Assembly (NCBI GenBank): GCA_965249525.1
Contig: OZ252237.1
Coordinates: 186,001-250,000 of the forward strand
Reading direction: 5' to 3'
Origin: G965240465 sp965249525
GTDB lineage: Bacteria > SAR324 > JACQKK01
Length of the DNA: 64,000 bases
Below the pieces are notes generated by a model. That model worked only from the letters and a program-made list of their open reading frames with translations, was not told where the DNA came from and ran no database searches. Positions 10,501 through 18,581 of this stretch are shown piece by piece. Numbering within the stretch: the stretch's first letter is position 1; every line of letters begins with the position of its first letter. Made by a program: the position numbers and the translations under genes.

Positions 10501-11062
10501 ACTTCGCTGTGCAGGAATAGAAACCCACCGCTGGCTGGAAACCTTTGCTCGCTATCAGCCCGAGCAATGGCACCACGTGCTGCAACAAGCCCAACGACGT
10601 GTCCGTGCCAATCTCTGCCAGTTGGGAACACCCCTTGATGCCCTAGATAAAACTGCCAGTCACGTCATGCTGGCACTCTCTAATACCCTAGAAGATGATA
10701 AAGGCCGCTGGCTGCTGCAGCAGCACAGCCTCAATGCCAGCGAATTGCGCCTGGACAGTTTCTTAGCGGAACAAGCTGATTCCCTGCTGCTGCGTCAATC
10801 TATTCTAGATCGCACTTTTCTCGATGAGGCAGGTGTGCGCTGGATTGTGGACTTTAAAACCGCCGCTCCTTTTGGTGATTCGGCAAATTTCATCCTGCGA
10901 CAACGCCAAACTTATCAATCCCAACTGGAGCGTTATGCCCAGTTATTCTATAGAATAGAACCAAAACGTCCTTTGAAGCTGGGTTTATACTTTCCTCTAC
11001 TGAAGCACTTGGAGAGTTGGGATGCTCCACCTGGCTTGAAGAAATCAGGCTATTCTCAGTAG
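7547..11062 (+). CDS. UvrD/RecB-family helicase-nuclease, AddA-like
   Basis: About 1,171 residues from ATG 7547, chosen because it follows the upstream stop; an in-frame upstream ATG at 7454 would overlap the nuclease gene. Walker A is APAGSGKTSLL (~30-40), motif Ia is AVTFTRKAASEMR, motif II is LLVDEFQDTS (~431-440), motif III is FLVGDPTQSIYRFRKAEAG, and later come VMSIHQAKGLEFELVVLP and LARLLYVGCSRARERLL. The C-terminus has a RecB-type nuclease core with WIVDFKTAAP (~1,100). It should unwind and degrade DNA ends together with the preceding AddB-like protein and load RecA. The genes are close and co-directional, so co-transcription is likely. Calling it AddA and not RecB rests on the neighbour and the absence of recC/recD here. 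Confidence 0.87.
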   Translation: MTDSPSSFMDADQKAREQALDAQASVIVQAPAGSGKTSLLVQRMLLLLAQVENPHSVLAVTFTRKAASEMRCRLLKELAAAASNSETPSSQHEQLTRQLAAKALKNDEKHGWQLLKAPWQLRVQTLDAYWRDIVRQAPLTAGVSGEENLLSQPGQAYQHAAQSLLAQADESSHLANALKSLVSRCRNRHSECEGLLAALLEKREQWLPLFVKPGDGRKDTEQFFPQLEQTLKEVVSAHLKELHQQLHSSLEVMGMTNDFIPLLNHAGQHAAEEKQWGALAQLTQIPEPVSAELASWRAIGELLTIRQQKSEKAKFRQRVDKTLGFFPQDEYTKAKMEALLLSLAEHDSQGGNTTSLAKLLVEVKSLCNDHFQKWEREALGNLWQVMEAAPEALQAAFEALGGIDYTEMLLAARRCLQQGKHVEQLRLQHLLVDEFQDTSVAQFQSLCSLVGGWQLRDGKTVFLVGDPTQSIYRFRKAEAGLFMQAMKYGLGAVQLKPLALRCNFRSVPDLVTWSNGVFSKIFPQCSNLLEGAAAHLPSQAVRTKVVEAAAAWQLASNSKQEADAIACWLKQNLQQQPQARAAVLYRAGTHVRDLLSALKQHQLRFHHMRRIPLASRQEVLDLLALLRALLLRDDNLAWMSVLRAPWCGFSLKSLTLLAETLSADGLPAKTIWAGLHTEHLQKQLSEYERTAFVRLRSAFEWGWQWQGQLPLCDWLQQTWLRLQAPACLPEKGGLEHVHAFFELLEHISLDSWFFPRLQEALDDAPGAQATVIAKGEIAVMSIHQAKGLEFELVVLPALQRQGRLDRSSLMSWEEYPLASGNSRLLFAPRPTAGEPAEHCLYQFIHKISQRKNHLELARLLYVGCSRARERLLLSAVYSPSAREDEPSKTGSLLRLLWDAKAVPQSLVSPLSTRESAYNTADLAQNDQGWQWRLPKAWQPPSTPPDVHPQGPALSEQQLSGATVPGAEDETTTDSTQIFRQPHFMALRCAGIETHRWLETFARYQPEQWHHVLQQAQRRVRANLCQLGTPLDALDKTASHVMLALSNTLEDDKGRWLLQQHSLNASELRLDSFLAEQADSLLLRQSILDRTFLDEAGVRWIVDFKTAAPFGDSANFILRQRQTYQSQLERYAQLFYRIEPKRPLKLGLYFPLLKHLESWDAPPGLKKSGYSQ

Positions 11063-11136
11063 AGAAAATTATGTTATAAATAACAAATCAACGCTTGTTA
11101 CTATTGATTGTTGCTTTTCCTTGGAGAATTTTCCTT

Positions 11137-12456
11137 ATGCTCGCTGAAAAGATCGCCACCGTTCAAGATTACAAAGTTGCTGATATTTCCCAAGCCGAGT
11201 GGGGGCGAAAAGAAATAGAAATCGCAGAAAGTGAAATGCCAGGACTGATGGCACTGCGTCAGCAATACCATAACCAACAGCCCTTAAAAGGTGCCCGCGT
11301 GGCAGGTTGCATCCACATGACCATTCAAACTGCTGTGCTGGTGGAAACCCTAACAGAACTGGGTGCAACAGTGCGCTGGAGTTCTTGCAATGTGTTTTCT
11401 ACCCAAGATCAAGCCGCCGCAGCACTGGCTGCTATTGATATTCCAGTGTTTGCTTGGAAGGGAGAAACTGAAGAAGAATACAATTGGTGTCTTGAACAAA
11501 CCCTCTACTGGGCAGATGGCGGTCAGCCCAACATGCTGCTGGACGATGGCGGTGACCTTACCGCTATGGTACACAACAATTACCCCCAAATGATTGCTGG
11601 CATTCGCGGACTCTCAGAAGAAACCACTACTGGTGCATTGAGACTAAGGCAAATGGAAGAACGTGGTGAATTGAAAATGCCTGCTATGGATGTCAATGCC
11701 TCGGTTACCAAAAGCAAATTTGATAATCTTTATGGCATTCGGGAATCGCTGCTGGATGGCATCAAACGCGCCACCGATGTGATGATTTCGGGAAAAGTGG
11801 CTGTAGTGGCAGGCTATGGTGAAGTAGGCAAAGGTTGTGTGTCTGCTTTAAGGGGTATGGGGGCTCGCGTATTGGTTGTGGAAATAGACCCCATTTGTGC
11901 CTTGCAAGCCTCTATGGAGGGCTGTCAAGTCACCACCATGGATGAAGCGGTTGCCCAAGGCGATATTTTTATTACTGCTACCGGCTGTGTCTCTGCTATC
12001 TGCAAACAACACATGGACCGTATGAAAGACCAATCCATCGTCTGCAACATTGGACATTTTGATTCAGAGGTGGAAATAGACGCCCTCAATAGTGATAAAA
12101 CCATCCGCAAACACAACATCAAGCCCCAAGTGGACCAATACATTTACCCTGATGGCAAAAGATTGACCGTATTAGCTGAGGGCCGTCTGGTTAATCTGGG
12201 CTGTGCCACCGGCCACCCCAGCTTTGTGATGTCCACCAGCTTTACCAACCAAGTCATGGCACAAATAGAACTCTGGCAGCATCATGACCGCTATCAAAAT
12301 CGTGTCTATACCTTGTCGCGCCACTTGGACGAACAAGTCGCCCGTCTGCACTTGGAAAAGCTGGGTGTGAAACTGCAAAAACTCTCTAGGGCTCAAGCCG
12401 AATATCTAGGGGTGCCAGTGGAAGGTCCTTACAAACCTTCCGATTATCGCTATTAG
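11137..12456 (+). CDS. ahcY: Adenosylhomocysteinase (S-adenosylhomocysteine hydrolase)
   Basis: 439 residues from ATG 11137, with GGAG about ten bases upstream. It hydrolyses S-adenosylhomocysteine to adenosine and homocysteine in the cytosol, removing the methyltransferase product inhibitor. Seen motifs: SSCNVFSTQDQAAAAL, the NAD-binding VAVVAGYGEVGKGCVSALRGMGARV, VNASVTKSKFDNLYG with the active-site lysine, NIGHFDSEVEI, and the C-terminal GPYKPSDYRY that closes the NAD site of the neighbouring subunit. Length and termini are typical. It appears to be a single gene with no metK, metE or metH near it. The short upstream region shows no SAH riboswitch. Confidence 0.96.
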   Translation: MLAEKIATVQDYKVADISQAEWGRKEIEIAESEMPGLMALRQQYHNQQPLKGARVAGCIHMTIQTAVLVETLTELGATVRWSSCNVFSTQDQAAAALAAIDIPVFAWKGETEEEYNWCLEQTLYWADGGQPNMLLDDGGDLTAMVHNNYPQMIAGIRGLSEETTTGALRLRQMEERGELKMPAMDVNASVTKSKFDNLYGIRESLLDGIKRATDVMISGKVAVVAGYGEVGKGCVSALRGMGARVLVVEIDPICALQASMEGCQVTTMDEAVAQGDIFITATGCVSAICKQHMDRMKDQSIVCNIGHFDSEVEIDALNSDKTIRKHNIKPQVDQYIYPDGKRLTVLAEGRLVNLGCATGHPSFVMSTSFTNQVMAQIELWQHHDRYQNRVYTLSRHLDEQVARLHLEKLGVKLQKLSRAQAEYLGVPVEGPYKPSDYRY

Positions 12457-12508
12457 CGCAGCGTTTGTGTGGGCTTGTTTTTCAAAGGGATTGAAGACGC
12501 CATTCGGC

Positions 12509-14065
12509 TTAGAAAAATATCCAGCCTACCAGAGCAAATATTGGCATCAGTGCGAGCGTAGACCACAGCATGTAGCCGAAGAAACTGGGCATGTCTACGC
12601 CTGAACTTTGGGCGATGGAACGCACCATGAAGTTGGGACCGTTGCCGATATAAGTCAATGCCCCAAAAAACACAGCTCCTATAGAAATACCTTTGAGGAT
12701 GTTTTCTGGACCTGGGGCTTGAGTCATTTGAATAGCTTCATTCAGTCCCAAAGCTCCCATGGCGGTAGCCAGGAAAGCGAGGTAGGTAGGGGCATTGTCT
12801 AGAAAAGCGGAGAGGATGCCAGTCACCCACATATAGCTTGCTGGTGATTCAAGCCCCAGTTCACCTCCGCGGGCGTTCAGCAGCATTAAGGCAGGTGTCA
12901 TGCAAGTAAAAATGCCGATAAACAGGAGGGCTACCTCGCGGATAGGTTCATAGTTAAACTGATTGCGTTCACGAATCAGCTTAGGAGTGAGCGCTAAAGA
13001 CGCCACCCCTAGGACGACCAATGTCACATCACGCAATATGGCAGTTAGATGCCATTCTCCAAAGCCAAAAAAATCCAGGGCATACGGTAGATGGACTGCC
13101 CCACTGAGAATCACTGCTACCACTACTCCCAGCAACAAAAACACATTATAAAAACCTTCAATGCCCACAGCCACCCCACCTATCGGTCGGTATACCAGCC
13201 CACCCCCAGCTTGCTCCACTTCCATCTCCACAGCTGCCCCCGTACGTGCGGCATGGGCTTCCAAGGCAAAACGGCTTTCTTTGCTCGCCAGCCAACTATC
13301 CAGCAAAAAGAAGCCTGCCAGCAGCACGCTTAATGTAAACAGCCATTGAGGAAATAGCTTTAGGGTCCACTCAAAGGGGATTCCCTGCAAAAAGCCCAAA
13401 AATAAGGGCGGATCACCAATCGGGGTCAACAAACCTCCAATATTGCACACCAAAAAAATGAAAAACATCACCACATGCACCTTGTAACGGCGCATCTCAT
13501 TGGCTCGCAGTAAAGGACGCACCAACAGCATGGCAGCACCAGTGGTACCAATCAGGCTGGCTAGTACAGAACCAATCAGCATGGTAATGGTGTTCACCAA
13601 TGGAGTAGCAGGGGCATCCCGAGTAATGTGCACTCCACCAGAAATCACAAATAGCGACCCCAGCAGCACAATAAAGGCAATATATTCCTCGTAAATAGTA
13701 AACAATCGCGGACCATAACTGGCTAAAAAAGCCTGGGGTGTTACAGAAGCAATCATGGCGATAAAACCAGCTGCCATCCACAGCAAGCTGATCTTGCCGT
13801 AGTGATGTTCCCAAAGATGCATGGATACCAAGGGGATCACTGCAATGGAAAACAAAATGCCTAGGAAAGGAATCAAAGTCCAAATAGGCGGAACAAAACC
13901 GTTGCTGGCGTGTGCGGGATCTGCGGCCCAGCTGACTTCTGCTGAGATGAAACCCAGCAAAGCTATCAGCATTCCTCCCAGCAAGCGAGGCCATGGCTTC
14001 TCTTTTAGCAAGGGCAGCAACCACAGCCTGTAATGGTATAATTTGTTCAGCGATGTTTTCAACAT
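12509..14065 (-). CDS. nhaD: Na+/H+ antiporter, NhaD family
   Basis: 518 residues, with about a dozen hydrophobic segments and the ion-transporter (ArsB/NhaD) pattern. Motifs include LIGTTGAAMLLVRPLLRANEMR and CNIGGLLTPIGDPPLFLGFLQGIPF in the first half, and SAFLDNAPTYLAFLATAMG and GALTYIGNGPNFMVRSIA in the second, matching NhaD antiporters. The N-terminus (~25-50) looks like a signal or first membrane segment ending near WAADPAHA. The likely role is sodium extrusion and pH or salt homeostasis at the inner membrane. The ATG has AAGGGT about seven bases upstream. The gene converges on ahcY and diverges from secA. Confidence 0.88.
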   Translation of the reverse strand: MLKTSLNKLYHYRLWLLPLLKEKPWPRLLGGMLIALLGFISAEVSWAADPAHASNGFVPPIWTLIPFLGILFSIAVIPLVSMHLWEHHYGKISLLWMAAGFIAMIASVTPQAFLASYGPRLFTIYEEYIAFIVLLGSLFVISGGVHITRDAPATPLVNTITMLIGSVLASLIGTTGAAMLLVRPLLRANEMRRYKVHVVMFFIFLVCNIGGLLTPIGDPPLFLGFLQGIPFEWTLKLFPQWLFTLSVLLAGFFLLDSWLASKESRFALEAHAARTGAAVEMEVEQAGGGLVYRPIGGVAVGIEGFYNVFLLLGVVVAVILSGAVHLPYALDFFGFGEWHLTAILRDVTLVVLGVASLALTPKLIRERNQFNYEPIREVALLFIGIFTCMTPALMLLNARGGELGLESPASYMWVTGILSAFLDNAPTYLAFLATAMGALGLNEAIQMTQAPGPENILKGISIGAVFFGALTYIGNGPNFMVRSIAQSSGVDMPSFFGYMLWSTLALMPIFALVGWIFF

Positions 14066-14410
14066 GGCGTTACCCTTATGGTCTTTGTGGCTTCATGGCA
14101 CCGAAAACTAGATAAATAATGCTCCCATGGAATCGGCTACTTAGTATTATGTTGCAGGCTATCATTAATTACAGCAACATATGCAGCAACAGCTATGCTA
14201 ACATACATCACAGATATCGTCAGGATTGTTTTTAATACTTAATGTTCTCAATGACAAGCAACTGGTTTTCATTACAAAAATAAGCAAGGCTGAAAGATGG
14301 AAAAATGCAAAAGAGAAAATGCCAGGGGAAGGAAACAAGAAAAATGGCTGTTGGCATCAGCAGCTGGTGAATCAAGAGACGAATAATAAAGAAGGCTTCA
14401 AGCTGGTACC
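14066..14410. other. Divergent nhaD/secA intergenic region
   Basis: 345 bases that must carry promoters for both nhaD (leftward) and secA (rightward). The sequence is A/T-richer than the flanking genes, with AAGAAGG near 14,390 as a distant ribosome site for secA. A TTG-started 66-codon frame (14,226-14,426) overlaps the secA start but has no recognisable signal or arrest motif, so I do not call a SecM-like gene. No clear -35/-10 pair or operator could be fixed by eye. Confidence 0.4.
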
Positions 14411-17167
14411 ATGCTCAACCAATTGATAGGCGGTGCGTTTTCTTCTAAGAGTGACAAGCTTCTCAAGCAATTTAGTCCATTGGTATCCCAAATCAACGGT
14501 TTGGAGGAAGAGACTCGCTCTTTAGATGATGCAGCTTTGGCTCGTCGCTTGGGTGATCTGCGCAGCCAAGCAGATAAAGGCGCTAGCCTTGACAGCTTGC
14601 TGCCTTCAGTCTTTGCGCTGGTGCGTGAAGCTAGCCGTCGGGTCAACGGCGAACGGCATTTTGATGTCCAATTGCTGGGGGGTATTGCCATGCATCAGGG
14701 CATGATTGCAGAAATGAAAACAGGTGAGGGAAAAACCCTCGCCAGTACTGCGCCTGCCTGCCTGAACGCTTTAAGCGGTAAAGGGGTGCATGTGGTAACC
14801 CCCAATGACTACCTTGCCCGTCGAGATAGCCAATGGATGGGTGCACTGTATCAAGCCTTAGGACTAGAAATTGGCTTGATTCAGCATGGCATGGGCGACC
14901 AATCGCGCCAGCAAGCATATCGCCAGGATATCAGCTATGGCACCAACAACGAATTCGGTTTTGACTACCTTCGTGACAACATGAAGTTTCATGCTTCTGA
15001 CTACATCCAAAGGGAATTGCACTACGCCATTGTGGATGAGGTAGACAGCATTCTCATTGACGAAGCCCGTACGCCGTTGATTATCTCTGGTCCCAGTGAG
15101 GAATCCACCGACAAATATCACCAGGTGCATGGAGTGATGAAAGGCTTAAGTCGGGAAATTCGTAAAGAAGAAGTAGCCAAGCTGCCGTCCTCAGAACGCC
15201 ACGGCATCCCTGATAACTGGCAGCAGCATGAAGAAGACCGCGCCGTGGTGCGCATTGGTGATTACGCTATGGATGAAAAAGCGCGTTCTGTCAGCCTTAC
15301 TGAACAAGGGGCTCGCAAAATAGAAGAACGCTTGCATAAAGCCAAGCTCTTGAAAACGGGAGAACTGTTTGATTTTGACAACATGGAGTGGCTGCACCAT
15401 GTGAATCAAGCACTAAAGGCAGTGTATCTGTTTAAGCGCGATGTGGACTATGTGGTGCGCGAAAACCAAGTGGTGATTGTAGACGAGTTTACTGGTCGGC
15501 TGATGCCTGGCCGCCGCTTCAGCGATGGACTGCATCAAGCCTTAGAAGCCAAAGAAAGGGTGAAAATAGAACGGGAAAGCCAAACCTATGCTTCGGTAAC
15601 CTTTCAGAATTACTTCCGCATGTATCAAAAAATCAGCGGTATGACCGGCACCGCCAAAACCGAAGAGGAAGAATTCATCAAGATATACAACATGCGGGTG
15701 TTGGTGGTGCCTACCAACAGAGAGATGGTACGCCAAGATTTTCCAGACCTAGTGTACAAAACCTATGCAGCCAAACTAAAAGCTTTGTTGACGGATATTG
15801 AGTCCATTTACAAGACAGGACAGCCTGTTTTGGTGGGAACCATCTCCATTGAATCATCCGAAGAACTCAGCCGCTTACTCAAACAGCGCAAAGTGCCACA
15901 CACAGTACTCAACGCCAAATACCATGAGCAAGAAGCTGAAATTATCGCCCATGCAGGTGAAAGAGAAAGGGTGACCATCGCCACCAACATGGCAGGACGC
16001 GGCACAGACATCAAATTAGGAGAAAATGTAGCAAAGCTGGGGGGGCTGTTTATCATGGGGACTGAGCGCCATGAAAGCAGACGCATTGACAACCAACTGC
16101 GCGGACGCTCTGGTCGCCAAGGCGACTCAGGTTGCTCACGTTTCTATCTATCACTGGAAGATAACTTGATGCGCATCTTTGGCGGGGAGCGCATTGCTGG
16201 CATCATGAACCGGTTGCGTATGCCTGATGATGAGGCTATTACCCACAATTTGGTTTCCCGTGCTATTGAAAATTCCCAAAAGAAGGTGGAAGCCCACAAC
16301 TTTGAGCTGCGCAAACATGTACTGGAATATGACGATGTCATGAATCGCCAACGGGAAATTATCTATACCCGCCGTCGTCAAATTCTGGGGGCGGATATTG
16401 AGAACGCCTTTTTGGATATAGCCGATGAACTGTTGGAGCATTTGGTATTGGAACATACCGAAGACCTTTCCCAGTCTGAATGGAATTTAGAAGAACTGTT
16501 TGCAGCGTTTAAGAATTTTTTTGGCGTCCACCCCCACTGCGATGAAGCTGCTGCCAGTGATGACCAAGGCTTGCGCAAATGCTTGGTAGAAAAAATGGAA
16601 GCCTGCTATGCAGCAAAACGCCAGCAGGTGGCAGCACTTATCCAACAAACGCAAGGGGCAGCCGTACCAGATTCGGTGCTAAAAGAAGTCTTTTCCGATT
16701 TTCTCCGTCATGTGATGCTCAGCGTGCATGATCATTTGTGGAAGGATCACCTGTTGTCTATGGATCATCTCCGTGAGGGCATTGGCTTGATGGGCTATGC
16801 CCAAAAACAGCCACTGGATGAATACAAACGCGAAGGTTTTAAAATGTTTGAAACCTTAATGTTGCGCATCAGTGAGGAAACCGTGGCAGCATGCTTCCGT
16901 ACCCAGCTAGGTCTTAAACTGCCAGAAGTCCAGCAAGTCACCGTTCCCCCTCCTAAAGGGCTGGTCTATAACAGTCCTGCAGTAGCACAGCAAGGGTTTG
17001 CTGCTGTTGACAACCCCGCACCCCAGGTACCTCATGCACTTCAGTCCCCTCAGGGGGCAGCAGCTACTGCATTGGTTGCTGGGGCGCCAGTAGCAGCAAG
17101 TCAAGCCAGCCAAGGACGCAAGCTGCCCAACTGGGGCGGTAAACGCGCCAGCAAAAAACGCAGATAA
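14411..17167 (+). CDS. secA: Protein translocase ATPase SecA, without the C-terminal zinc motif
   Basis: 918 residues. SecA drives preproteins through SecYEG by ATP hydrolysis. Seen: MLNQLIGGAFSSKSDK start, Walker A MKTGEGKT (~102-109), NNEFGFDYLRDNM, VDEVDSILIDEARTPLIISG (~207), the preprotein cross-linking region, motifs VGTISIESSEELS and ATNMAGRGTDIKLG, GGLFIMGTERHESRRIDNQLRGRSGRQGD, and the helical scaffold (HDHLWKDHLLSMDHLREGI). The last ~50 residues are Ala/Gln/Pro-rich and end in a basic tail (…GRKLPNWGGKRASKKRR). The usual CxCxSGKxxxxCH zinc and SecB-binding motif is absent. The gene is otherwise full length. It precedes rpsB by ~280 bases. Confidence 0.96.
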   Translation: MLNQLIGGAFSSKSDKLLKQFSPLVSQINGLEEETRSLDDAALARRLGDLRSQADKGASLDSLLPSVFALVREASRRVNGERHFDVQLLGGIAMHQGMIAEMKTGEGKTLASTAPACLNALSGKGVHVVTPNDYLARRDSQWMGALYQALGLEIGLIQHGMGDQSRQQAYRQDISYGTNNEFGFDYLRDNMKFHASDYIQRELHYAIVDEVDSILIDEARTPLIISGPSEESTDKYHQVHGVMKGLSREIRKEEVAKLPSSERHGIPDNWQQHEEDRAVVRIGDYAMDEKARSVSLTEQGARKIEERLHKAKLLKTGELFDFDNMEWLHHVNQALKAVYLFKRDVDYVVRENQVVIVDEFTGRLMPGRRFSDGLHQALEAKERVKIERESQTYASVTFQNYFRMYQKISGMTGTAKTEEEEFIKIYNMRVLVVPTNREMVRQDFPDLVYKTYAAKLKALLTDIESIYKTGQPVLVGTISIESSEELSRLLKQRKVPHTVLNAKYHEQEAEIIAHAGERERVTIATNMAGRGTDIKLGENVAKLGGLFIMGTERHESRRIDNQLRGRSGRQGDSGCSRFYLSLEDNLMRIFGGERIAGIMNRLRMPDDEAITHNLVSRAIENSQKKVEAHNFELRKHVLEYDDVMNRQREIIYTRRRQILGADIENAFLDIADELLEHLVLEHTEDLSQSEWNLEELFAAFKNFFGVHPHCDEAAASDDQGLRKCLVEKMEACYAAKRQQVAALIQQTQGAAVPDSVLKEVFSDFLRHVMLSVHDHLWKDHLLSMDHLREGIGLMGYAQKQPLDEYKREGFKMFETLMLRISEETVAACFRTQLGLKLPEVQQVTVPPPKGLVYNSPAVAQQGFAAVDNPAPQVPHALQSPQGAAATALVAGAPVAASQASQGRKLPNWGGKRASKKRR

Positions 17168-17317
17168 TCCCCTAGCTTATTTTATTGTAGTCGTGGTGTT
17201 TGTCCTGCATTCTAAAGGTCTTGTGAGAAAAAAGCCAGCCACAGTTGTCCAAGGTATAATTCCTTGAAAAATTGCTTGCTTGCTGCAGCCCATTTGGTCA
17301 ACATGAATGTTTGTATG

Positions 17318-17380
17318 CCAGGGGTTTCTTGCCAACGGGTGCTTTATTGAAGCCTGCTTACTGAGGTAGCCCTCCCCTGG
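17318..17380 (+). promoter_or_regulatory. Candidate structured leader RNA of rpsB
   Basis: CCAGGGG (17318-17324) is perfectly complementary to CCCCTGG (17374-17380). Inside, GGGTGCT (17337-17343) can pair with AGCCC (17368-17372) with one bulge, giving a nested stem about 70 bases before the rpsB start. Ribosomal protein S2 represses rpsB through a leader RNA in E. coli and relatives, so an autoregulatory role is plausible. The pairing is seen; the function is inferred, and I could not match it to the known rpsB leader consensus. Confidence 0.35.
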
Positions 17381-17449
17381 TGATTTTTATTGGCTTGCTG
17401 TTGAGTGATTGTTTTTATCTTTTCCCCTTTCTGATATACCTTGCAGCCG

Positions 17450-18484
17450 ATGGCGGTTATTTCTATCAAGCATTTTATTGAGGCCGGTGTCCATTTTGGT
17501 CACCGCACCCGCCGCTGGAGTCCCCAGATGCGCCCCTATATTTTTGGCATGAAAAACGGGGTGCACATCATTGACTTACAAAAGAGTCTGCGTTGTCTTA
17601 AAGTTGCCCATGCTTTTGTGCGTGAACAATGTTCCCAAGGTGCCCAGGTGCTGTTTGTAGCCACCAAGCATCAAGCACGTGGTGTCTTAGAGGAAGAAGC
17701 CAAACGCTGCGGTGCTTTTTATATCAATGAACGCTGGCTGGGCGGTCTGATGACCAATTTCACCACAGTCAAGCAGTCCATTGTGCGTTTGAAAAAGCTG
17801 GAACAAATGCGTGAGGAGGATGGCAGTTGGCCTGGTGTGTTGAAAAAAGAAGCCTCCATGCTGGAAAAACAACGCAGCAAACTGGAATCTGCCCTGGGTG
17901 GCATCAAAAATATGCGTAAACTGCCCCAGCTGCTTTTTGTGATTGACTGTAAAAAAGAGCATCTTGCCCTGCAAGAAGCCCGCAGATTGAACATTCCTGT
18001 GGTAGCTGTGGTGGATACCAATTGTGATCCGCAGACAGTGGATTATCCTGTTCCTGGCAACGATGACGCCATTCGCGCCATTCGCCTGTTCAGCTTTGTG
18101 ATATCCAATGCTGTTTTGGAAGGAAGGGATTTGTTTGATGCCAAGCAGCGTGAAATTCCTCCGCCAAGAACTGCAACAGGTTCTTCTGCTAAAGCCAGCA
18201 AACAAGGCACAGCTTCATCCCAGCCAGACCAAGCTGCAGCAGAGAAAACATCTAATGAAGCCCTCAGCGAAGTAAAGACTCAGGTTGCTAAGGCTGCCCA
18301 AGCTGCAGCAGTCTTGGATAATGTCCCTGCTAAAGACTCTGCCAGTGCATCTGCCAAAGACTCTGCTAGTGTCCCTGCCAAAGACTCTGCTAGTGTCCCT
18401 GCCAAAGACTCTGCTAGTGTCCCTGCCAAAGACTCTGCTAGTGTCCCTGCCAAAGAAGACAAAGCTGCTGATACCCAAAGCTGA
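17450..18484 (+). CDS. rpsB: 30S ribosomal protein S2 with a repeat-built C-terminal tail
   Basis: 344 residues from ATG 17450 (MAVISIKHFIEAGVHFGH); a TTG three codons upstream is less likely. Residues 1-~235 are ordinary S2: GHRTRRWSPQMRPYIFG, INERWLGGLMTNFTT, PVVAVVDTNCDP and IPGNDDAIRAI-like motifs. S2 normally ends near residue 240. Here ~100 extra residues follow, rich in Ala, Ser, Lys and Gln, containing a five-unit repeat of the eight-residue pattern AKDSASVP. The tail is low-complexity and should be disordered. It heads the rpsB-tsf-pyrH-frr run. The extension is genuinely in frame with a clean stop; its role is unknown. Confidence 0.94.
   Translation: MAVISIKHFIEAGVHFGHRTRRWSPQMRPYIFGMKNGVHIIDLQKSLRCLKVAHAFVREQCSQGAQVLFVATKHQARGVLEEEAKRCGAFYINERWLGGLMTNFTTVKQSIVRLKKLEQMREEDGSWPGVLKKEASMLEKQRSKLESALGGIKNMRKLPQLLFVIDCKKEHLALQEARRLNIPVVAVVDTNCDPQTVDYPVPGNDDAIRAIRLFSFVISNAVLEGRDLFDAKQREIPPPRTATGSSAKASKQGTASSQPDQAAAEKTSNEALSEVKTQVAKAAQAAAVLDNVPAKDSASASAKDSASVPAKDSASVPAKDSASVPAKDSASVPAKEDKAADTQS
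18329..18448 (+). repeat. 24-bp in-frame tandem repeat (five units) inside rpsB
   Basis: Five consecutive 24-base units: 18329-18352 (diverged), then 18353-18376, 18377-18400, 18401-18424 and 18425-18448, which are identical to each other (beginning GCCAAAGACTCTGCTAG). Each encodes eight residues, AKDSASVP, so copy-number change keeps the frame. Perfect identity of the last four units implies recent expansion. Confidence 0.95.
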
Positions 18485-18581
18485 TATTCAAGCGAACAGA
18501 TATACTGGTAGATAGATGCGAGTTGTTTCCTCTTAGTTGAGTTTATTTTCTTGTTTTGAGAAAAAAGCCCAATCATGGCGT

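Noticed and set aside
11063..11136. SAH riboswitch upstream of ahcY
   Set aside because: The gap is only 74 bases and A/T-rich, with no G/C-rich pseudoknot consensus.
14226..14426. Possible SecM-like gene before secA
   Set aside because: TTG start, no signal peptide, no arrest motif, and the frame overlaps the secA start.
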